A stretch of DNA of 49,305 bases from an uncultured Alphaproteobacteria bacterium (GTDB lineage Bacteria > Pseudomonadota > Alphaproteobacteria > Micropepsales > Micropepsaceae), in the NCBI GenBank assembly GCA_903897605.1, contig CAIUCH010000056.1:1-49305 (forward strand), written 5' to 3'. Position numbers and translations under genes: made by a program. This document shows, one piece after another, positions 43,438 to 49,305 of the stretch. Numbering within the stretch: position 1 is the stretch's first letter; the number at the start of each line of letters is the position of its first letter. The notes under the pieces are model-generated. The model ran no database searches. It was not told the DNA's origin and was given only the letters and a program-made list of their open reading frames with translations.

Positions 43438-46179
43438 ATGCGCACATCGTCCAAGTTCAATCTTAAGCATTCGCTTCTGCTGGGATCATCGGTTGCCGCC
43501 TTCGCATGGGGCGTCGCTCCTGCCATGGCGCAGAACGCAAATGGCAGCGGCCAGGAAACCGTGATCGTCACCGGCACACGCGTGCAGGGCATGACGGCCG
43601 CCGACAGCGCCGCGCCCATCACCGTGTTGGGCAGCGATGCCCTGACCAAGGGTACCGGCTCGACAGATTTGCGCCAGGCTTTGGGCCAGACCGTGCCTTC
43701 CTTCACTGCGCAACAAATCGGCTTCGATACAGCGGCCCTGACACTCTCCGCCGCGCTTCGCGGTCTTTCGCCCAACGACACCCTGGTGCTGGTGAACGGC
43801 AAGCGCCGTCATTACACCGGCAACCTGCATGTCGATGGCGGCAACTTCGCCTCGGGCAGTTCGGGCGCCGACATCTCGCTGATCCCCGAAGCCGCGATCG
43901 ATCACGTCGAAGTTCTGCTTGACGGTGCCGCGGCCCAGTACGGTACCGACGCCATCGCCGGCGTCGTGAACTTCATCCTGAAGAAGAAGTCCTCGGGCGG
44001 CGTTTTATCCGCCACCGCCGGCCGCGATTTCGAAGGCAGCAAGGGCGAGCGCGGCGACACTTACGACGTCTCCGCCAATATGGGCTTTCCCCTGTTCGAC
44101 AAAGGCTTTGTCAACGTCACTGTCGATAAGTCTTTCTCGGACTTCACCCATCTGGGTGGTTGCGACAGGCGCGTTTGCAGCCAGGTCAACAATTCGCTTC
44201 TGCAAGGCTCTGGCACGCCGGCTTATGTGGGTGACACGCCGCTGATCGATCTGCAGCAGATGGTCGACTATCCGCGCATCAACCCGATTATTGGATCGCC
44301 GCAGGTCCAGACCACACAGGCTGTTGTCAATGTGGGTTATGATTTCAGCGATCACTTCAGCGTCTATGCTTTCGGCACCCTGTCGCACAAAATCGGCAAG
44401 GGCTACGAAAACATCCGCATGCCGAATAAGGCTATTACGACTCAGGGCTCGAATCAGCCTTGCTCGTCGGCCAACCCCAATGGCTATGACACGACCTCGT
44501 CGACGGCTGACGGCCTGACGGCTGCCTGCCTAGGCGCGTTCGCGATTGCGGGTTCTGGTGCCCCTGGCACGCCGACCGCTGGCCTGAATTCAAGGGGCCA
44601 GATCATCTTCACCTCGACCAACACCGGCAATTACAGCGCCCCGGGCGAGTTGCTCAATAGGCCGTTAGGCTTCCGTCCGCACGAAGAGCTGCATGAAGAC
44701 GATTATCAGTACAATATCGGCACCAAGTTCAACGTGCTGGGTTGGGACACAGACGTCGGTATCAGCTACGGCAAGGATATCGATGGTATTTATACCATGA
44801 ACTCTCAAAATGTTTCGCTGTTCAAAGACACCCATACGACGCCGTCGAATTTCTACGACGGTACCTTAACGTCCAGCCAGCTGACTTTTACGGTTGATGC
44901 GACCCACCAGTACAACATTGGTATGGCGTCGCCCCTCACCGTGGCGGTTGGTGGTGAAGCGCGTGAAGACCTTTATGCCGTGACGGCGGGCGATCCGGCT
45001 TCGCAGTACAAGGAAGGCGGCAACTCCTTCCCGGGCTTCCTCAACGCCGACGCAAGCATTCACAGCCGCAAAAACTACGCCGTGTATGTCGACTTGGCCC
45101 TCGCGCCAATCGAAGCACTGCAACTCGACCTGGCTGCCCGCGCTGAACATTATTCGGACTTCGGCGATACCCAGATCGGCAAGTTCACGGCGCGTTACGA
45201 CTTCAGCCCGATGATTGCGGTTCGTGGCACGATTTCCACGGGCTTCCGGGCACCGACTATCGCCGAAGAATTCTATTCGGCGACCAATGTCGGTCCGTTC
45301 ACGGCCGTCGTCCAGTTGCCGGCCGATTCGGCTGCTGCGAAATTCTTGGGCTTGAACAATCTTAAGCCTGAAATTTCGACCAGCTACAGCGCCGGTATCG
45401 TCGCCCATCCGTTCGCGGACCTGTCGGTTACGTTGGATGCCTACAGCACGACCTTGTCCAACCGCATCGTCGCGTCCAGCGAAGTGGACAGTGTCGGTCC
45501 TCCGGGCTCCATCACCTCGCCGCTGATCGCGCCGGCGATTGCCTTGACGGGTCGTGTGCTTGATCCGACTGTCACCCAGGTGGGCGTCACCGCCTTCCTG
45601 AACGGCCTGGCCACCTTGACCCAGGGCATCGATCTTACGGCCAACTACCCGACCGACTTCGGCGATATGGGTCTGGTCGACTGGACCTTGGCGGGCAACT
45701 ACAACACCACGGCGGTGTCCAAGGTTGCGCCGACCCCAGCCGTGTTCGGTGGTTCCGCTGTGTCGTTCTTCACGCCGCTGTCATTGTACAATTTCGTGCA
45801 CAGCGCGCCGCAAGAGAAGGTTGGCCTGACAGCCAACTGGTCGCTCGATGAGTTCGGCGTCACATTCCGTGAAACCTATTGGGGTCCCCAGAAGAACTTG
45901 ACGAGCCCCAACGGAAACACGCCGTATTATAACTTCTCGCAATCTGGCGTTGGTCTGACGGATCTGGAAGCTCGGTACAATATTACCGAGGGCCTTCAGT
46001 TCGCCGTGGGCGCCAACAACGTCTTTAATATCAAACCGAACCACGATTACTACGTGCCGTCCGCCCTGCTGGGCGCCGGTGCATTGGCTAACGGTGGCAT
46101 TATCACCGACGCGCCCGTTGAAGAGTCGTTCAATCCGAATGGTGGCTACTATTACGGCCGCGTCACCTTCAACTTCTAA
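43438..46179 (+). CDS. TonB-dependent receptor, intact
   Basis: This 913-residue protein has a signal peptide (MRTSSKFNLKHSLLLGSSVA...APAMA, cut after residue 31). A TonB-box-like stretch (ETVIVTGTRV, 40-49) is followed by the plug domain (SAAPITVLGSDAL...LRGLSPNDTLVLVNGKRRH...IPEAAIDHVEVLLDGAAAQYGTDAIAGVVNFILKK). A 22-strand barrel ends in RVTFNF with the terminal Phe. It imports a scarce ligand with TonB-ExbBD energy. The ligand is unknown; the amine oxidase, LysE, APC permease and aminotransferase around it suggest amino acids or peptides. AAGGGGA precedes the ATG by 5 bases. It is a close paralogue of the interrupted receptor at 140-2649. Confidence 0.95.
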   Translation: MRTSSKFNLKHSLLLGSSVAAFAWGVAPAMAQNANGSGQETVIVTGTRVQGMTAADSAAPITVLGSDALTKGTGSTDLRQALGQTVPSFTAQQIGFDTAALTLSAALRGLSPNDTLVLVNGKRRHYTGNLHVDGGNFASGSSGADISLIPEAAIDHVEVLLDGAAAQYGTDAIAGVVNFILKKKSSGGVLSATAGRDFEGSKGERGDTYDVSANMGFPLFDKGFVNVTVDKSFSDFTHLGGCDRRVCSQVNNSLLQGSGTPAYVGDTPLIDLQQMVDYPRINPIIGSPQVQTTQAVVNVGYDFSDHFSVYAFGTLSHKIGKGYENIRMPNKAITTQGSNQPCSSANPNGYDTTSSTADGLTAACLGAFAIAGSGAPGTPTAGLNSRGQIIFTSTNTGNYSAPGELLNRPLGFRPHEELHEDDYQYNIGTKFNVLGWDTDVGISYGKDIDGIYTMNSQNVSLFKDTHTTPSNFYDGTLTSSQLTFTVDATHQYNIGMASPLTVAVGGEAREDLYAVTAGDPASQYKEGGNSFPGFLNADASIHSRKNYAVYVDLALAPIEALQLDLAARAEHYSDFGDTQIGKFTARYDFSPMIAVRGTISTGFRAPTIAEEFYSATNVGPFTAVVQLPADSAAAKFLGLNNLKPEISTSYSAGIVAHPFADLSVTLDAYSTTLSNRIVASSEVDSVGPPGSITSPLIAPAIALTGRVLDPTVTQVGVTAFLNGLATLTQGIDLTANYPTDFGDMGLVDWTLAGNYNTTAVSKVAPTPAVFGGSAVSFFTPLSLYNFVHSAPQEKVGLTANWSLDEFGVTFRETYWGPQKNLTSPNGNTPYYNFSQSGVGLTDLEARYNITEGLQFAVGANNVFNIKPNHDYYVPSALLGAGALANGGIITDAPVEESFNPNGGYYYGRVTFNF

Positions 46180-46199
46180 AGTCTGAAGGCTCCAAACAA

Positions 46200-46235
46200 T
46201 CCACCCATCTCGAAAGAGGTGGGTGGATTTTTTTT
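46200..46235 (+). terminator. Rho-independent terminator of the intact receptor gene
   Basis: An 11-bp stem with one G-U pair (TCCACCCATCT against AGGTGGGTGGA) is followed by eight T at 46228-46235. It lies 20 bases after the stop. The truncated paralogue has a terminator at the same position but with an unrelated stem sequence. Confidence 0.85.
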
Positions 46236-46414
46236 GGTTCATGGGCCGATCTGGCGAAATTTACCGACAGCTTCGCGCAAAAATGGGGCCACCATTTCGA
46301 TTTCCGATATAGGCTCCAACAAACTGCCCGGTACAAAATTTCCGTAAGGCCAGCCGTCTTCGGTGAGGCGCGGCGAATTCAGGAATGTCCGCCGGCAAAA
46401 GGGGAGCAGCGGGA

Positions 46415-47761
46415 ATGGCCAGCAAGGAGATCGGCGCGGAGGGCCTTCGGGTGGCCATCGGCCTGCCCAGCGCCGTCATGCTGGTGATGGGCGGAATCGT
46501 CGGGGTCGGCATTTTTGCCAATCCGGCCATCGTTGCCCATGATCTTCACTCCGCTCCCCTGGTCCTGCTCGCCTGGAGCCTGGGCGGGGCGTTGGCGCTG
46601 CTGGGTGCCTTTGTCTATGCCGAATTGGCGGCGCGCTTTCCCGCCACGGGCGGCGAATATGTCTATCTGCGCGATACTTATGGCCCCCTGGCCGGGTTTC
46701 TCTATGCCTGGACGCTTTTGCTGGTGGTGCAGGCCGGCGGCATGGCGGCGGTGTGTATCGTCTTCGCCAAGAACCTCAATGTCCTGTTCAATGGCAGCCT
46801 GTCCGAGCCCATGGTGGCCGTGGGGGTGATGGCCGCCCTGGCCGGCGTCAACAGCCTGGGTGCAGGCTCCGGCAACGGTGCCCAGAGCCTCCTGGGTGCC
46901 TTGAAGATCGTCGTCATTGGCGCCCTGATTGCCGCGGGACTGTTCTTGGCGCCGCACGCGCCTGCCGTCCCGGCCGCGGAGCAGGCAATCACCTCGCCCT
47001 GGAAGGCTTTCGGCGCCGCGATTATCCCCGTGGTGTTCAGCTATGGCGGTTGGCAGACCGCCGGTTTCGTGTCCGGCGAGATTCGCGATCCGGCCCGCAA
47101 CCTGGTCAAGGCTCTGATTATCGGCGTGGCCGGGGTGATCACCATCTATTTGCTTATCAATATCGCCTTCCTGCGGGCCTTGGGGGTCGACGCGCTTGGG
47201 CGCACTTTGACACCCACATCCGACGTTCTGGCTCTCGCGGTGGGGCCGTCATCCGCCAAACTGGCGGCGGCGGCCATCGCGCTTTCGGCCCTGGCTTACC
47301 TGAGCCAATCCATGCTCACCGCGCCCAGGGTCTGTTTCGCCTTGGCCCGGGATGGCCTGTTCTTTCGCTGGGCGGCGGCGGTGACCGAGAATGGCCGCGC
47401 GCCGATGATCGCCATCATCTTGCAGGCGACATGGACAGCGGTCCTGGCCCTTTCGGGCCACTATGACCAAATACTGTCTTATGTGGTGTCCATGAACTTC
47501 CTGTTTTTTGGCGCCTGCGCGTCCTGCCTCTTCGCCATACGCTGGCGGGCGCGGCGGACTGGAGCGCCGGTCGAGGACGGCGGCTTCCGCACGCCCTGGC
47601 ACACGGTGACCAACGGCCTCTTCATCGCCGCTTGCATCACCGTGGTGGCTTGTTCCTTCTGGGCCTATCCGGTGAACAGCTTGATCGGCTATGGCATCAT
47701 GCTGATGGGCCTGCCGCTCTATTTTTATTGGCGCCGCCAAGGCACCTTGGAGGCCTCATGA
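46415..47761 (+). CDS. APC-family amino-acid permease
   Basis: This 448-residue protein has about 12 membrane helices. The first helix carries the family signature (VMLVMGGIVGVGIFANPAIVAHD), with the GxGIF loop that binds the amino-acid backbone. Later segments PATGGEYVYLRDTYG and FGAAIIPVVFSYGGWQTAGFVSGEIRDPARNLVKALIIGV are also typical. It imports an amino acid or amine by proton symport or exchange. GGGGAG lies about 8 bases before ATG 46415, so I prefer it to ATG 46385. The stop overlaps the aminotransferase start (ATGA, 47758-47761). The two must be coupled, which suggests that the imported compound is transaminated. Confidence 0.92.
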   Translation: MASKEIGAEGLRVAIGLPSAVMLVMGGIVGVGIFANPAIVAHDLHSAPLVLLAWSLGGALALLGAFVYAELAARFPATGGEYVYLRDTYGPLAGFLYAWTLLLVVQAGGMAAVCIVFAKNLNVLFNGSLSEPMVAVGVMAALAGVNSLGAGSGNGAQSLLGALKIVVIGALIAAGLFLAPHAPAVPAAEQAITSPWKAFGAAIIPVVFSYGGWQTAGFVSGEIRDPARNLVKALIIGVAGVITIYLLINIAFLRALGVDALGRTLTPTSDVLALAVGPSSAKLAAAAIALSALAYLSQSMLTAPRVCFALARDGLFFRWAAAVTENGRAPMIAIILQATWTAVLALSGHYDQILSYVVSMNFLFFGACASCLFAIRWRARRTGAPVEDGGFRTPWHTVTNGLFIAACITVVACSFWAYPVNSLIGYGIMLMGLPLYFYWRRQGTLEAS

Positions 47762-48858
47762 CGTTCTCGCCGCCGCCGCGCAATTATGCTTCTGACTATA
47801 TGAATTTCGCCAAGCTGCGCACCGCCGCGAAATACGGCCTGGCTGCCAGCGGCGTGGCCGATTGCGTTATGGCTGATCTGGATCCCCGGCCAGAGGATTT
47901 CGTCCTTCATGGCCGCAACAGCTATGGCTATAGGCCTTTGATGGAGCGCATCGCCACGCGCTTCGCCATTCCGGAAGCTTGCGTGGTTCAAGGGGCCGGG
48001 GCGTCCTTTGCCAATCATCTGGCCATGGCGGCGATCCTGTCGCCAGGGGACGAGGTCGTCATCGAGGCGCCGGCCTATGAATTGCTGTTGGCCGCACTGG
48101 GATATTTCCAGGCCGAGACTCGGTCCGTGGCGCGGCGGCCGCAAGATGCATGGGCGCTCGACACGGATGCGGTGATCGGCGCGATAACGCCGCGCACCCG
48201 CCTGGTGGTCCTGACCAACCTCCACAATCCCACCGGCGCCTTGACCCCGCCGGCCGATCTGCGGGCCATCGCCGAGGCGGCGGAGCGGGTCGGCGCGCTG
48301 GTGCTGCTGGATGAAATCTATTTGGAGCTGATGTTTCGCGACGGCGTGGCGCATACCGCTTTTCGCCCCGAGGGCAATATCGTGGTCACCAGCAGCCTCA
48401 CCAAGGCCTATGGTCTCAGTGGCCTGCGCTGCGGCTGGATTCTCGCCCCCGCCGCCCTGGCCGAAAAGATGCGCCGACTGAACGACCTTTTCGCCTCGAT
48501 CCCTGCCCATGTGGCCGAGCATCTGAGTGTGATCGCTTTCGACCGCTTGCCCGCGCTGAGGTTGCGCGCCAATGCCATGATCGACGCAAACCGCGCCGCC
48601 TATCGCGAAATTCTGGGCCGGCACCCGGCCCTGGAGCAGGTCATTCTGGATCAGGGCACCACGGTGTTTCCCCGCCTGGTGAGCGGCGACGGCGAGGCCT
48701 TCTACCGGCGCCTCATGGCGGACTATGAAACCAGCGTCGTGCCTGGGCATTTTTTTGGCTGCCCCGACCGCATCCGTATCGGCCTGGCCGGCGACGTCGC
48801 CATGACCCACATCGGCCTGGAGCGAATCGCCGAGGCCCTAGGCTCTGCCGATCCCTAG
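47758..48858 (+). CDS. Class I/II pyridoxal-phosphate aminotransferase
   Basis: This 366-residue cytosolic enzyme has fold type I. It has NSYGYRPLMERIA at the N-terminus, NPTG (157-160), Asp185 (LLDEIYLE), the PLP Lys216 in SSLTKAYGLSGLRCGW and the terminal Arg region RIRIGLAGD. It resembles aspartate/aromatic or valine-pyruvate-type aminotransferases and MalY-like lyases; the sequence does not choose between them. It is translationally coupled to the APC permease upstream, so it likely processes the amino acid brought in by that permease. Confidence 0.9.
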   Translation: MTFSPPPRNYASDYMNFAKLRTAAKYGLAASGVADCVMADLDPRPEDFVLHGRNSYGYRPLMERIATRFAIPEACVVQGAGASFANHLAMAAILSPGDEVVIEAPAYELLLAALGYFQAETRSVARRPQDAWALDTDAVIGAITPRTRLVVLTNLHNPTGALTPPADLRAIAEAAERVGALVLLDEIYLELMFRDGVAHTAFRPEGNIVVTSSLTKAYGLSGLRCGWILAPAALAEKMRRLNDLFASIPAHVAEHLSVIAFDRLPALRLRANAMIDANRAAYREILGRHPALEQVILDQGTTVFPRLVSGDGEAFYRRLMADYETSVVPGHFFGCPDRIRIGLAGDVAMTHIGLERIAEALGSADP

Positions 48859-48987
48859 ATCGGGCTGCGCCGTGGCTCGCCATTGCGCAAAATAATCGTC
48901 AGGCCGGGCGGCAATGTTTGCGCCGGCGACGTCGTTGCCGATTTGAATAAAATCCACCACGGGCGAGTGGGGCAGCGCCGGCCGCAT
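48838..48987 (-). CDS. Possible small protein or coding remnant (doubtful)
   Basis: A minus-strand frame, open back to a stop near 49060, reads CAVCATEADLPSCRHLTRR and then MRPALPHSPVVDFIQIGND...AARPDDYFAQWRA. From ATG 48987 it gives 49 residues ending inside the aminotransferase gene. The composition looks like real protein more than a shadow does. There is no ribosome site I trust, and the N-terminal part has no start codon, so it may be the tail of a lost gene. Confidence 0.25.
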   Translation of the reverse strand: MRPALPHSPVVDFIQIGNDVAGANIAARPDDYFAQWRATAQPDLGIGRA

Positions 48988-49174
48988 GACCCGCCGAGTC
49001 AGATGGCGGCAAGACGGCAGGTCAGCCTCTGTGGCGCAAACGGCACAAATCGGCTAACATATTACTTGGACGATTTGTCGGGCGCCGGTCAGATCCAACG
49101 GGCAGGTGGGTTGCGCCGCATCGATTTGCCGTGCTTAAATTTGCTCGAATTGGAAACCAGCGCAGGGGAATTTC
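48859..49174. other. Intergenic region before the last gene
   Basis: This is about 315 bases. Apart from the doubtful minus-strand frame above, I see no terminator after the aminotransferase and no clear promoter. The stretch TTGAATAAAATCC near 48940 is locally AT-rich. Confidence 0.35.
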
Positions 49175-49305
49175 ATGGACCGCAGACAAGTGATTCAGAT
49201 AGCGACGGGCGCCGCCTCGCTGGTTGCCTTTCAGGCCAACGCCGCCGAGAAAGCCGCGACCGCCTCGGCCGCTGTGGCGGGGCGCACCCCCGAAGATGTG
49301 GCGCG
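49175..49305 (+). CDS. Tat-exported protein, N-terminus only (cut by window end)
   Basis: AGGGGAATTTC leads to ATG 49175. The 43 visible residues are MDRRQVIQIATGAASLVAFQ, then ANAAEKAATASAAVAG, then RTPEDVA. A twin-arginine pair at 3-4, a hydrophobic core and an ANA-A cleavage site form a Tat signal. The mature part is too short to name. The RTPEDVA opening reminds me of Tat-exported class V aminotransferase-like proteins, but that is a guess. Confidence 0.7.
   Translation, partial: MDRRQVIQIATGAASLVAFQANAAEKAATASAAVAGRTPEDVA

Overview
The window is GC-rich (about 60% or more by eye) and densely coded. Several starts are GTG or TTG. The protein content points to a Gram-negative alphaproteobacterium: TonB-dependent receptors, an RND pump, a KorAB-type 2-oxoacid oxidoreductase and several Tat-exported enzymes. 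A Caulobacterales- or Micropepsales/Rhizomicrobium-like source is my impression only. I saw no rRNA, tRNA, CRISPR array, phage gene or replication origin.

Layout. Bases 1-139 are the right end of an IS3-family insertion sequence that has cut a TonB-dependent receptor gene (140-2649, a pseudogene). An intact paralogue lies at 43438-46179. A second decayed gene (2744-3690, minus) is an outer-membrane 'transporter' homologue with one nonsense codon and one frameshift; its intact paralogue is at 9050-9994. Between and after them are a half-size EamA transporter, a small secreted protein, an FAD monooxygenase, a CapA-like protein, a BON-domain protein, a CocE/NonD hydrolase, a GlcG-like haem-binding protein and a small beta-barrel protein. 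At 14001-18319 there is an RND efflux pair (adaptor plus permease).

18636-23370 (minus) is a tight three-gene operon. It holds a GltD-like flavoprotein with two added 4Fe-4S clusters and the alpha and beta subunits of a 2-oxoacid:ferredoxin oxidoreductase. It looks like a self-contained electron path between 2-oxoacid oxidation and NAD(P). A TraB/GumN-like protein and a TupA-like ATP-grasp enzyme follow.

25849-34370 is the most interesting part. It holds a 1057-residue membrane-anchored coiled-coil protein with seven Trp-marked repeats and an SH3b domain, and a Ser/Thr kinase with a periplasmic sensor and HAMP domain. It also holds a LysM/TPR lipoprotein translationally coupled to an EAL-FHA fusion protein, and a PP2C phosphatase. 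Together these contain a writer, reader and eraser of phospho-threonine plus a c-di-GMP phosphodiesterase. I infer a signalling island linking phospho-Thr to c-di-GMP.

34380-49305 is mostly amino-acid and amine metabolism and transport. It has a class C beta-lactamase-like hydrolase, an ornithine-cyclodeaminase-family enzyme next to a Tat-exported class V aminotransferase, a PafA-like phosphatase, a MerB-fold protein that has lost the catalytic Asp, a LysE exporter, a Tat-exported amine oxidase, the intact TonB receptor, an APC permease overlapping a class I/II aminotransferase, and the start of a third Tat-exported protein cut by the window edge.
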